Of a DNA stretch of 64,000 nt, positions 22,778 to 34,520 are shown one piece after another. Under the pieces are notes generated by a model. The model ran no database searches, was not told where the DNA came from, and was given only the letters and a program-made list of their open reading frames with translations. This DNA is from Apiospora phragmitis (Eukaryota; Ascomycota; Sordariomycetes; Amphisphaeriales; Apiosporaceae). Each line of letters opens with the position of its first letter. Positions within the stretch are counted from its first letter, which is position 1. The stretch lies in contig JAQQWL010000005.1 of assembly GCA_038363925.1 (NCBI GenBank), positions 2,170,001 through 2,234,000 of the forward strand. The letters run 5' to 3'. Made by a program: the position numbers and the translations under genes.

Positions 22778-25117
22778 TGCGTCGTCCTAAGAGACGAAGT
22801 TCACGTTAGCCTGGGCTGCTCAATGATAGGAGGGAGGGGACGGTTCCGAGTTGTTGTCGCATATCCTATCATCCGACGGCCACCATGACGGGGCCCAGAT
22901 GGATGTGCTGCTGCACCATCGCCATCACGGCAGATGCATTCTAGGTCGGATGATGCTGCGTTTGGGGGTTGGTGATTGCGATGGGTATGAGAGTGCACTC
23001 ACTCGCTGAGAAGCCCAGGCGGCTGCCTGAGCCTAGGACAGAGCCAGGATCTCTCACAGTTTAGACTTTCCAGTTGAGAAGGAAGCTATCGGGACAGAAA
23101 AGTGGGATGCTGAGAGGGAGAGAAGGTTGATGAAATCCAACGGTTGACGACGTTCAGGAATTAGAGTATGTCGTGGGCCAGGTCCGACGCGACAACCTGT
23201 TTCGTGGGGGTGCGTGGTGGTGGTTGTGGGCGTCCTTGTTGCGTCGGGTTGTGATGTGCGCGAAAGCGAAGTCGTAGGGAGGTTATGTTGTTGGAAAGCG
23301 ATATGGATCTCTGGAAGTTCTCAGTCAGTCTCTCGAAACCGAACTGAACTAGGACTGGGCGATTTTACCCCCCAGCTTTTTGCTAATGGAGGTTAAGTAC
23401 AGAAAGTACTGTACCCAGGCATGTACCTACCCTGCCTACTATCGCCTAGCAGCACCGCCTAATCATGGAACTTGAACCTGAATGCCCCAGCCAGTCTGCA
23501 GCCCGTACGGATACCTGCCTGTTGTCTTCAAGTTTGAAGTCCTTGGGCCGAGTCAAGAATCAAGGGGATGAGAGGTTGCCTGCGGGTAGCGGTGAGAAAA
23601 CGCACTTCATTTCGTCCCTTTTTTTAGTTTCTCATACTGTTACCATTGCAGGACGCATGCGATAAGTGAAAAGGGTTGGGTTGGGAGTCAGCGGTACACA
23701 TTTGATGGGTTTTGTGTAGCTCTAGCTGGAGGGGGCAGATTACTTCTACTCCTCCCTATCCCTCTCCCTCTCAGGCTCTGTCTCTTGACCACACACGGAC
23801 AATCATGGTCGGCCCAGATGCGTGCGTGCATGGACGGCCCCGAACGGGATTGGATTGGCCTCCAATTAATCCCACCACCCACTTTAACACCTAAGCTAGC
23901 CTAGCTAGACTGACTGAGAGGAGGGGGGAGGGTGAATCCCTTTTCTGCAGTCTACAATCATTAGCACGTCCAACATGGCTGTTGGGAACTGCGAGAAATC
24001 AATGTCCCGTGTGCCTACTCGAATCAAGCGATTGTTGATGTATGCTTGTGATGCATTATGGAGATTTCGGGTTCTAGAAGTATTCGCCCTGCCCGTTTCT
24101 TCTGCCCTGGAAACCATCTAGGTTTTGCGGATGAAACGAGAAAAGAAACCTTCCGTAAGTCAGATGGCAGGTTGGCCAATGTCTTCCCCAATTCCTCAGC
24201 TAATGATCCAGATTCAGAATGGGCGTGCGTACAGTACCTGACAGCTTACGTAGAGAGCGACTCTGCGAACAACGTAGCTGACGAGAGATCTCTTTAACTG
24301 GAGGTGTCTGTATAAACTTGACCCAAAATAGCTACAGAAGAACTCCGAAAGAAGGGCTCTGTAGCTGCAACCGTCAGGTACATACAAAGGTTCGCCGTTT
24401 GGATCTCAGAGTTAGTATGCAAGCCGCGATATTCCTGGCCAATCCCGAGTCTCTAAACCTCTTCCCGGCTTTAGTCCCTAAGTCCTATTTTTGCTCATCG
24501 CAGCATTTGGACCAGATTGGACTTCTAGAAATCTACTCTGGGCGCTGGAAGCCAGGGACATCAGGGATATAAGGAGAAGGAACAGCTACAAAGGTAGGTT
24601 GGTAGTTATAGGGGCTATATTTTACGCTGTCAAACAGACGCGGTATTGGACCACGTACTGGCAGAAATCGCAAAGTGCTGTTTTGAGAAAGCAGTTCATC
24701 AGGCCATTCACACACACACCGTTATTAATATGTATTCAGGGGACATTGTAATAGGACCCGACTACATATGGAGATAGCGGGAATTGCAACAGTCGTCATA
24801 CGTCGCCGTACCAAGACCGCATCGCAAGCTCCGAAGCTCCGAAGTAATCATTGGGTCTGGATTCCATTCAAGTTTCAGGTACTTTTACTGCACTACTACG
24901 GATAAAGCCTTCACGTGACTCGCTTATCAGCTAAGCCGGTCATTTCCAAGCAGAGGAAGCTTTGGCCAGGCAGGCCAGGCGCGAGGGAGCTGCTGCTACT
25001 GCTACTGATGTTTCGATCTAGCCAGGTCTGATTTGCCTGTTGTGACGACGACAACGGCTAAGCTTCCATCAGCTTCAATCCGAACATCACCATTGAATCC
25101 ATTAAGCAATCAACAAG
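22778..25117. other. Divergent intergenic region between ROM2 and VMA11
   Basis: The 2.3-kb gap between divergent genes holds both promoters. The ROM2-proximal 600 bp is GC-rich and could be a long leader. Short frames are present but none shows a family pattern. CT-rich and CA-repeat tracts occur near 23750-23785 and 24708-24720. Confidence 0.5.
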
Positions 25118-25883
25118 ATGGATGACCATCCGACTGCTCCCAACTTTGCGCCGTTCTTCGGCATGGTATGTGATCCTTTGCTCCCATTAGAGAAACGCGA
25201 ATGATACGGAATCTAATAATAACGCTCAATGCAGGCTGGCATCGCCGCTGCCATGATCTTTGGCAGTATGGACCCCCTTCTTCCACCTGGACCTGGAGTC
25301 ATCGATTTGGATCGCTAAGACATCTTAATAGGCATCGGCGCGGCGTACGGAACAGCGAAATCGGGAATAGGAATTGCAGGTGTCGGAACATTCAGACCCG
25401 ACCTGATCATGAAGGTAAGCAAATGGCGCTCTCTGGACGCAGCATTTTCGGATACCACCAGATCGAAACTAATCACCGCCATCTTCTCTACGCATAGTGC
25501 TTGATCCCCGTTGTCATGTCCGGTATCATCGCCGTCTATTCGCTCGTCATCTCCGTTCTCATCGCCGAAGATATGAACCCGCCTGGACCGACCCGTTACA
25601 GTTTGTTCAACGGTTTCATGCACTTGGCATGCGGTATTTCTGTTGGCATGACTGGTCTTGCAGCTGGTTACTGCATCGGTGTGGTTGGTGACAAGGGCGT
25701 GCGCGCGTACATGGAGCAATCGAGGGTGTTCGTCGGCATGGTGCTGATTCTCATTTTCGGAGAAGTCTTGGGTCTCTACGGGTAAGGAACATTTCTTTCC
25801 CTTTCGCGCAGTGCATAATCCCACTAACGCTGGCCTTCAGTCTCATCGTCGCCCTGATCCTAAACACCAAGTCCAAGGGCTAA
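25118..25883 (+). CDS. VMA11: V-type proton ATPase proteolipid subunit c' (VMA11)
   Basis: Subunit c' is one of the proteolipids of the membrane Vo ring that carries protons into vacuoles; it is found in fungi. Five exons are seen: 25118-25165, 25235-25265, 25332-25414, 25498-25781 and 25841-25883. All have GTATG/GTAAG donors and AG acceptors. The 162-residue product has four membrane helices and the essential Glu in helix 4 (Glu143, FGEVLGLYG). The pattern [26 protein letters not shown] and [13 protein letters not shown] matches c' rather than subunit c (VMA3), whose equivalent is GICATCVLRPDLL. No frame break was found in this gene. The start lies in the context CAACAAGATGG. Confidence 0.95.
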
Positions 25884-26829
25884 AGTCGGCGCCGAAACAG
25901 CGAGACAACGAGACCAACCACTTACACGCGGTACGAAGGATTGCCACGAACTTATAGCCTGCCATTGTACGGGCAAAAATTGTGTTAATAGCAGCATATT
26001 TGACGGCGTTATGGTTGTAGAGATGCGAAGTGCCAGGAGAAAGAGAGCCTTTGATGGGTTGTAGGCAAGCAGTCGAGACGTGCCCGAGTATGAGTTGATG
26101 GGCTTTCCTTGCCTTAGTGGAATGTAACTTACCTTTAGAACAAGCCCAATCTGGATCTGAGTTTGCTGCAGAAACAATGGTCCCTACGATGGTACAGCTG
26201 GTAGTGTTGTGTATTGATGAATATGTACCATGACGTCTGGTAAATCAGAAATACGGCGCACTGCTCGCGATGAGGATGCAAACGTATCATGCCTGGAAGT
26301 CCGTTTCCGTTAATTTTCTTTCATCAGCCAGCATAGGTCTCGGGGAAACGACAGCGAAGTTTGTTCCATGAATGAGTATTCGACTATATAGCCACTGCCT
26401 ATGTCTCGACCATATTTAACTAAAGCCAAATGCTGTAACGACATTGTGCTTCATCGTCCAGTCCATAAATCGTTCCATCATGATAATCCCAATAAAAAAG
26501 GAGGGAAGGTCCAACTCAGATGGGTGCCAAATGCTTCCAGTCTATAAACACCCGTTCCATGCCTGACCCCATAACGCCGTGATACGAATGACAGATGCTC
26601 ACATGCAATGCCGTGTTTCTTGCTGTGAGTCTTCCCATTCCGCGCGAGGGGAAATGGACAGTTGACCCCCAAAACAGACAAATCAAAATGCTCGAAAACG
26701 TGGAAAAACCTACCTACTACTTACTTCTCCGGGAAGTAAGAGGTAGGCAAGCAGGCTGGCGGGCTACTCAGGCAGTGGCCACGAAATTATTGTTGGATTC
26801 GGTCTCTCGAGGCCGCCTGGCTCCGACCA
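25884..26829. other. Intergenic between convergent VMA11 and the gene ending at 26830, no gene seen
   Basis: This holds the 3' ends of two converging genes. Short frames only; the frame at 26595-27044 overlaps the minus-strand gene and is unlikely to be real. Confidence 0.45.
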
Positions 26830-27847
26830 TTAGAAGCGACCGAATCTTCGACCGCCTGTCGCCCTCCTGCGCTGACGGCTCTCGAAGTCTTTCTGGCCCT
26901 GAGACCGCTGTTCCATATCGGAAAGGCTGGCTAAGACGGGGGACACGAGTCAGTAAATTTTCCGATGGTGGTAGTTGCTCTCTCTCTCGCCTGCCCCCTT
27001 TTCAAAACGGGAACGGGCGTTTCACACCCCTAGCAATACACTAAGAGAACGAAAGAGGGAGAAACCCGCACCCAGACCACCGAATGGTGTAAGAGTATGG
27101 GAAAAAAAAGTAAGTGGAAGTAAAATTGAAATTTACCAGGAACCAGTCCCACCGCCTATCCTCACGAATCAGGATCTCGTCGCCGTTCTCGCGCGCCAGC
27201 CGGGCCCTGCGCGCCCGCGCCGCAGCCTCCTCGCCCACGAGATGCGGGTCCTCGAGGGGCCGGAGCCGCGCCGCCGCGCGCTGGTCCTCCTCCTCGTTCA
27301 TGCGGGTCATGTTGTCCCGAACGGAGCGGACTGCCTCGGCGTTGCTACTACTACTACTATTATTGTTGTTGTTGGAAGAAGAAGAAGAAGTGGCGGTCGA
27401 CGCGACGCGCCGGTTCGCCACGGCCTGGTAGTGCCGCGCCGTGGGGTTGCTGTGCAGGCTGCTCCACGGGTTGGTACCGATGCGCAGGTACTGGCTCAGG
27501 GTCGGGTCCTGGCCCCGGCGGAAGGGGGACGGCACGCGCGGCAGGCCGATCGTCCGCGGCGTCGTGCTGTTGTTGTCGCGGCCGCGGCCCCGGTCGTTGC
27601 AGGAGGAGGCCGCCGAGGGTGTGGGCGTGTACGGAGGGGCCGTGTTGGGCGTATAGGCGGGGACACTCTCGGCGGGCGGGAGGGTCGAGTATGACGGGGC
27701 GTCGGAGACTAGCGGTGGGAGAAGGGCGTTAGCAAGTCACATGCGCATTACTTGCGGTGTGTGCCTGGCAAGTATACGGAGAAGGGAGAAGGGGCAACTA
27801 ACGGTAAGACGGGGCAGCCGAACGGATCGAAGCTGTTTCGAAGTCAT
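26830..27847 (-). CDS. Unrecognised basic, Ser/Asn-rich protein, about 247 residues
   Basis: The main exon 27137-27708 reads SDAPSYSTLPPAESVPAYTP, then a basic region and a Ser/Asn homopolymer tract (about 27357-27395). After these come MNEEEDQRAAARLRPLEDP, an Ala/Arg helix and REDRRWDWFL. The tract is a trinucleotide microsatellite and may vary in length. A last exon at 26830-26930 gives SDMEQRSQGQKDFESRQRRR, then a Gly/Arg end and stop at 26830. The donor after WDWFL lacks one G to keep that frame, again like a homopolymer error. Exon 1 (27778-27847, MTSKQLRSVRLPRLT, donor GTATAC) is tentative. The WDWFL...DxExR pattern resembles small conserved hypothetical proteins of moulds; no function can be stated. 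Confidence 0.6.
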
Positions 27848-30228
27848 CGATACTCAGTCGGTCCATGCGACCCGGGGCGTATTGAACCTCTGCCATATTG
27901 TTTGGTTCTTGTTGTTGTTGTTGGGTTTATCCTTGCTCGTGTGGGTAAGGATGTTGTTGTTGTTCTTGTTCTTGTTGTCGCGTGAGTTGGCGTATAAGTG
28001 TGAATAGTTGCTAGGGATCGTAGAAGGGAAGACCCGATAGATGGATCTCAAGGAGCTGGGAGGTTTGATAAGAACAACTCGCACACCAACTCTAATGAAG
28101 GCACTGTATCATGAATCATCCAGAAGAGCTTCGACGAAGGGTGACAAGACGGCAGTGGCCCGAGAAGTTGACAATATATGAGTAAATGACTGGATGAATG
28201 TTTGCAGTGCTGCTGCTGCTGCTGCTGCTAAACCCCCACTCCGGCTGAGAAGGCACACTATTTTGAGGTGTCTAAGATAGGGTTCAGGGTCACACCCAGA
28301 CAGTCGTGGAGGCTGTCATCAATACACACTAGAATATGCAGCTTAAACACTTCGAGACTAGACGAACCTTGAAGTGAATGCGTTGATCTTCCAGATAGCA
28401 GGTGCACACGTGAGGTTTGCAGAACAAGTGTGGCAGACGGCGGGGAGACAGTGGTAAGTATATAAGCGAGAAGATGGGCGGCGTACCAAGACGTGAGCCA
28501 CCCCGCTGCTATACACACATGTAATAGCCCCAAGAAATGTCCAATGCATTGCCAACTCAGCCGCTGCTGGGTCTGCCTAAAACGAGGGCCTGACGGAAGG
28601 ATTGAACACGGGCGGGTCGTATCTCATCCTTGGATGCAGGTCCTCTCTCCCTCTCTCTCGTTCTTTCTTCTGAGGCCCTGCCTCCTCTTTCGTCGGTCCC
28701 TCTCCCTCCCTCCACTTGGACCGACGCTTACGGGGGGGTTCTTGGCATGGTGTACCACAAACTACCACTGGCTCGGACCCAGAATATGGATAAACAACCG
28801 AAACGGCAATGGGGGTAACGGATTACGGATGGTGGATGGTAAATACCCCAAATGCCAGGCATGGGGAAACCAGGTACGAGCGAGTCGCTCGACTCGGCGT
28901 GAGAGCGGCGTGCATGGGAAATTCCCCTAGCTTGCATCAATACCCGCTTAAGCACATATATATAGTGCCAGAGGCTGGTGGTGATCCATTGTTAGGATGC
29001 AGTCTAACCATCCCACCGAGCAACCCCGTTCATGTTGGCTCGGAATCCAGACCACAGTGGGTGACTGGTTCGTTTTTAACAGAGCAAAACACTGATTATT
29101 AGAGCTTTTTAGAGTAGGATGTATTTCGGCACGTAACTTTGAACCCTTCTCTGATCGAATGCATCTCGCATGTGGTAGCGGGTTTGTGGCTGGGCTGGCG
29201 ATATCGCCCAATCCAGACCGTCCTAACCTAGTACCACATAAGTACGAGATATGCATGTATTGAGGCACTCGCGTTACTCGCCTAACGGCGGACGGCGGCG
29301 GGGTAAATGGGTAACGAAACCAACCAACTACACCTGCGCACTAAATCCATAACATGATGACATCGGCAGCTCTCCTATGGCAATCCATGATAAGGCGGAG
29401 TAATTATGGCCCACCGAGCTGTTTGTTCGAGCCGATGGTCCGTAGATCCCGAGGCTTACTGCTGTACTTGCGAGTTGCCCCACAGCACATTGCCAGCTTC
29501 TGGAAGGACGACATAGGTGAGCGTCCGGCGACGACGGAAGTCGGGTCTTACAGTGATGAATTTTCTGCGTATAAGATCCGCTCCCAAAACCTGTTGGACA
29601 CGTACGTAAAGAAAAATAAGAAAAACATTACACGCTGTGCCACTTCTTTTGAGTGACCAAAAACCAAGTTCAGAAATCAGCCTCCTGCAGTGGGATTTAA
29701 ATAAGGGCCAGCCGCCAGTTGATGATATCAGACACCACCGAGACCAGGTGGTTTGTGGGCCTATCATAACTTTCTAACTTATTAGAGTCTGACCGTCAAG
29801 TCTGTGATATAGTCGACCATCGTAGTGCTGCTAGAGGCTACCGGTAGAGTTCGAGAATGCTCGGGAGGGAGATACTAATACAGATATTGCCGGCTGGTTT
29901 AGACTTTGGGCAGACTTAAGTTGCCTCTATTCAATCGGATCCCATGTGGTTTATCTAGCTGTCATAAGGACATCATGTCGTTCGACTCCCCGCCAACTCC
30001 TTATGTGTTCGAGACCTGGCCATACCGTACGCGTGTTTGCAATATGCATTGCTTACTTGCATTCTTCGAATCGATGGCTGAGAGGCCATAAATCTCATAG
30101 TCTGACAGTCTCTCCCATTTATTGCCGTATGTAGGTTCATCAGGTTTCCTGTTACGAGGCCGAGGAGCCTCCAATGATCTGTAACTAACAAAAGTAATTA
30201 TAAACTCACCCATCTCAGCCCTTTATTT
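27848..30228. other. Non-RIP intergenic DNA before the AT-rich block, no gene seen
   Basis: About 2.4 kb of normal composition holds simple repeats near 27908-27985 (GTT-rich) and 28207-28228 (CTG units), probably the upstream region of the preceding gene. Frames at 28493-28930 and 29354-29656 lack motifs. The composition changes sharply at about 30229. Confidence 0.5.
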
Positions 30229-30866
30229 ATTGAGCAAAGGATTTAAATACCCTGCATCACCCCTGTAAAGATTTATTTACCCTGTCTTTTTTTCTGCTAG
30301 ATTTTAACGCTTTAGTTACTACCCCTCTCGTTAAAAAAGTAAGTGATTTATTTAAAAATAGTTTAATTTAAAAGATTAATAATATTTATTAATTATAATA
30401 AGTTTATTATTATTACTTTAAGGTTTAATTAATAGCTTTTAGTTTTTTAATTTAAATATTATAACTTTTATTTTTAATAAGTTATTAAAGAAAAGTTTAA
30501 TTAAAAAGTTAATTATTAAAATATAATATATATAATATAAGCTTAATTTGTTATTAAAAAAGGATATTTATAATATTATAAAGCGTTTTATAACATTAAA
30601 GATTTTCTTTAAAGTTTAATAAAATTATTTAATTAAACTATACTTACTTATTTTATTATTACTTAATAAATTATATTATAATAAATCCTCGATTTCTTTT
30701 ATATTTAATTCGTTAAAAATATTAATAAGTGTTATTTTAGTTTTTAATTTTTTTAATTATAAAAGGCTTTTTAAAACTATTATATTAATTATATATATAA
30801 AGTTATTATAAAATTATTATTAATATTTTAAACGAATCTTTATTTCTATTTTTAAAGTAAAGCGAG

Positions 30867-31090
30867 TATTACGAGCGGTTATTATATAATAAAATAAATA
30901 TAGCGATACGATTCTATTATTATAATTTAATTAAAATATAAGTAATAGAATTAATAAAAACGTAGCTTAAAAAGTTTCGTTATAAAGTTAAATAAATACG
31001 TAATAGAAATAAGCTTAATTAAAAGCTTATACGATTATATTACAAGCTAAGTTAATTTATATTATTAAACGTATTTTTATTTAATATATA
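30867..31090 (-). repeat. Putative left (3') LTR of E9
   Basis: Matches 57153-57376 at roughly 85 percent by eye with shared blocks GAGCGGTTATTATATAATAA, TTATATTA and TTTTATTTAATA. Divergence starts at both ends of the interval, which sets the limits. Confidence 0.65.
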
Positions 31091-32195
31091 TAAAACGCTA
31101 GTTTATTTTAGTAATTTAACGCCGTGATAATGCTTTTTTTTAAGTAAAGCTTCGTTAATATATAACTAGTTTTTTATTAAGCGATTTAAACGAGTTTAAA
31201 CCTATTTAAATACCGGCGGTAAAAATTAATTATTATTTTTATAATATTTTTTAAATAAATAATAAGTTTATTAATAAAGTTATTACAATTAGTTTATTTT
31301 ATAATATTTCTTAATTAAGGGCGACTATTATATTTATAATAGTTTTAATAAAAGTTTAATACCTTCTCGATTTTTTATTCTTTAATATTTTTAACGAAGT
31401 TAAAAAAAATAAGGTTTTAACGTTAACTAAGTAAAGGGTTTTAAATAATAAGTTTAAATAAATTAATATAAAAAATAAATAGTTTTAAACGATAAGTGTA
31501 TAAATTAATAACTTTAATAATTTAAAAAAATTTTAAATATTTTTAATCTAGTTCTTTTTAGAGGCGATAAGTTTTAATATAATAAGAATTTAATTAAACG
31601 AGTTAATTTTTATAATAACGTTAAGCTAGCTTTTTTTTAATTAATATACTCTTTTTACTTAGTTAATACGAAACGGATTTCGGTTTATAAATATTTATAA
31701 ATCTTTTAGCGTTTTTAACGACGGCCGTTCGATTAAAGTAATAAGTTTAAATTCGAAACGAGGGTTAAACTTATAATTTACGAAAAAAGCGTAGTTTTAA
31801 TATTTTTATTAATAATATCATTCATAATAGACTTAAGTAATAGTAGTTAATATATTTAATTATTTTATAAATAATATTTTAAATTTCTTTTAATAATTTT
31901 ATTTTAATTATTAGTTTTAAAATAAAATATAATAAATAATAAAGAGGTTATTTTTAAGCTTTTAATTAAGTTTTTTTAAAAATTAAATACGAATCATAAT
32001 ATTTTATTAAATATAATAAAACGAGATAAGTTATTAAACTTTTAAATATATTTAATATATAAGCGAGCGATTTTTTTTATATTATAGGTTTTTTTATAAT
32101 ATATAAAGTATTTTATTTTAATTTATTTATTTTTAACTATAAAGATTATATTATAATCGTAATTTAAAAGTAAACTTATAATAAAACTTATAAAT
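31091..32195 (-). pseudogene. Integrase end of E9 pol, RIP-degraded
   Basis: On the minus strand at 31380-31570 the reading gives KTYRL-KELD-KYLKFF-IIK and VINLYTYRLKL, then FYINLFKLII-NPLL. This matches the gypsy integrase C-terminal pattern (GPFKIIK, AYRLELP, HNVFHVSLLEPY). It is cut off from the rest of pol by the E8 stack. Confidence 0.65.
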
Positions 32196-32499
32196 AAACC
32201 TTATTAAGCTCGTTAACATAGTTTATTACTAAGTCGGCTATATTATTAAGTCTGCCACTCTTTTTTAATTTACGTAAATAAACTTTAATACGTAGTATCT
32301 CTATAACTATAATATCGATTTAATTAAAAGAAGATCGTATTACTTTAATAATTTAAGCGACGCGAGAAGGTTCGAATCGAATTAGCTAAAGAGCTGTTAT
32401 AAAAGTGTATAACATTTTCCGAGCGACTCTAAGCGACCGACTCCGCGATATCGAACCTCGACGCGAAATCCGATATTATAATATAAATTAAATCTAAAA

Positions 32500-33118
32500 A
32501 AAATGCTTTATAATTATTTAATTAATTTAAATACTCGAGGAATACCTCTTAATATTAATATTATAAGAGATATAGTTAATCTTTTTTTAAAGTTACGCGG
32601 CGGCGACCGCGTTAATAAGTACTAGGTTAAACGCTTCATTAATTATAACCCGAACTTTAAAACTCGAATAAACCGTCGATACGATTATTAAAAAGCTTTT
32701 TACGAAGATATAAGTATTATTTCCGGCTATTTCGCGCTAATCGCGAATATTAAAATTAAATATAATATTTTAAACGAAAATATATAGAATTTTAATAAAA
32801 CTAGCTTTATAATAAATATAATTAAGTAAATACTCGTTATAATACGCTTCGATTATTATAAAAAAGCGAAGTTAGTTTAACTTAATAGTTAAGAATAGTT
32901 AACGTTTATTAAATATATTAATTTATTAGGCTAGTATATTCCGCCGTTTTTAATCGTTAAAAATTAATATTACCTCGTAAACTAGTCTCGCGAATACGAC
33001 CTACCGGGCGATTAAGTGATTAAACTGACTTTTAACGGCTGGAACTATAACGAGACGAGCTTAGACTAGATTCGATACTTCGATAAGTATACTAAAGCGC
33101 GGACGAAGGGCCCCTATT
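32500..33118 (+). pseudogene. Transposase of E8, N-terminal and central part (RIP-degraded)
   Basis: Reads with scattered stops at Gln/Trp positions: LRGGDRVNKY-VKRFINYNP, RRYDY, NFNKTSFII (NFDETGF in the family), IPPFLIVK, NGWNYNETSLD and RYFDKYTKARTKGPY. This is the CENP-B-like and DDE_1 pattern of Fot-type transposases. The frame continues at 48563 after E1. Confidence 0.8.
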
Positions 33119-33783
33119 TATAACGAACGCTATCTAGGTTCTAAGAGAAACCTAGTAAGACGTACTGGGGTTTATGTTAATAATACGAGAGAGTATCTAG
33201 ACGTGCGATAAAGGTAACGCCTCTCTCGATATAATATATAATAGCCGGATCGTAACGTAATAATAAGAGGGCGGGTAAAGGTATTTATATAATAAAGTTA
33301 TTAAGGCTGTTTATTAAATTAATAAGTTAAGATTAATATTTAAATTAATTATTAAAGTAAAGAGTATTTAAATAAAATATATAAGGAATATTTATCGTTA
33401 TATATTTAATCCTTTTTTTATTAATTACATTTATTTAATAATCTTTACTAATTATATTTAATATTATTTAATAATTATAATTAAGTTATTTAATATTATC
33501 CTATTAAGTTACGTTTTATTTAATCGTTACGTAACTTCTTTTTAACTATTTATATTACTTTATTTATTCTTACTTACTTATAGCTAGCTAGTCTTATCGT
33601 ATTATTATTATAATATTAGTTATCGTGGTATTATAACGGTATAGCGGGGTTTATTATTATAAATAAGTTCGTTAGCGTTAACCGGTAGGGTAAGTTTTAG
33701 TACTATTTTTTATAAGCGCCTCGAGATATCGTATCGCCGTGCCGAGGGTGAGTCTAGCCGTATAATTAAGTTAAGTCGTAATA
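33119..33783 (-). repeat. 3' LTR of E1
   Basis: On the plus strand it starts TATAACGAACG (TGTAACGAACG before RIP) and ends GTCGTAATA (GTCGTAACA), the reverse of the TGTTACGACC...GTTACA ends of the intact LTR at 57832. It is about 40 bp longer than its partner at 47933 because of a duplicated AT-rich stretch near 33420-33500. Confidence 0.88.
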
Positions 33784-33939
33784 CTATCCTCCTTCTCTTA
33801 TTTATTTTATTTTTAAAATAGTTAATTATTATAAATATTAAGTTTTATCGTTTTTATCGAGATTTTAACAACTTTCCTTCCTTTTTACCTTTTATTTATA
33901 ATCTACGCTTATTATATTTAATTATATTAAAAAATCGCG

Positions 33940-34520
33940 ATCTAAATTTATTTATTCTTTTACCGTTTATCGTACCGATTTAATCGAGGCTTTTAATAAG
34001 TTTAGCTTCGACGTTATACCTTATAATCGTTATTTTTTAAAAGAGTAGTCGTACGTTATAATAAAAAGCGTTAATAAATATAAAGAATATACTCGTACTA
34101 GTTACGCTTATAACGAGGTCGGTATTTTATTATCCTCCCTTCGTTGGGTATAAAATAAGTACGACTATCTTTTTTATAAAGAGTCGGCTATAAAAACTTA
34201 TTTCTTTAAACTATAATATTAAATTAACGAAGCCATAGCTCGTTTAATTCGTTTTAAGAAGTAAAAGGAAATAGCTCGTATTTAAAATATAAAGCTAGTA
34301 TAGCGGGGTTTTCGTTCTTTAAACGAGCTAAAAGATTAGGAACGCTAGGAGTTCGAGGCTACCTTAGCCGTTTAAGGTTAAGGTAGTTTTAATATTAACG
34401 ATTAGAACGTAACGGATTTTTTTTAATCCGATACCGGAGCTTATTACTTAAACGCCCGTAGTTCTTTAGCAGCGTTTTTTTAAATATTTCTTAAATTCCT
34501 AGATATTATTTTTAATAATT
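33940..34520 (+). pseudogene. Degraded antisense ORF in E1, between integrase and 3' LTR
   Basis: On the strand opposite to pol, a long frame shows only RIP-type stops. It contains KEYTRTSYAYNEVGILLSSL, FFKL-Y-INEAIARLIRFKK, KEIARI-NIKLV-RGFRSL and NELKD-ER-EFEATLAV. Restoring each stop to Gln is enough to read through, which suggests a once-functional coding frame with coiled-coil character. Homologous frames occur in E2 and E4. The function is unknown. Confidence 0.65.

Noticed and set aside
29354..29656. 100-codon frame before the AT-rich block
   Set aside because: No recognisable motif and overlapped by a minus-strand frame of equal size.
32365..32385. GGTTCGAATCG, a B-box-like word
   Set aside because: It lies inside the RIP-mutated Fot-type element E8; no tRNA fold surrounds it.
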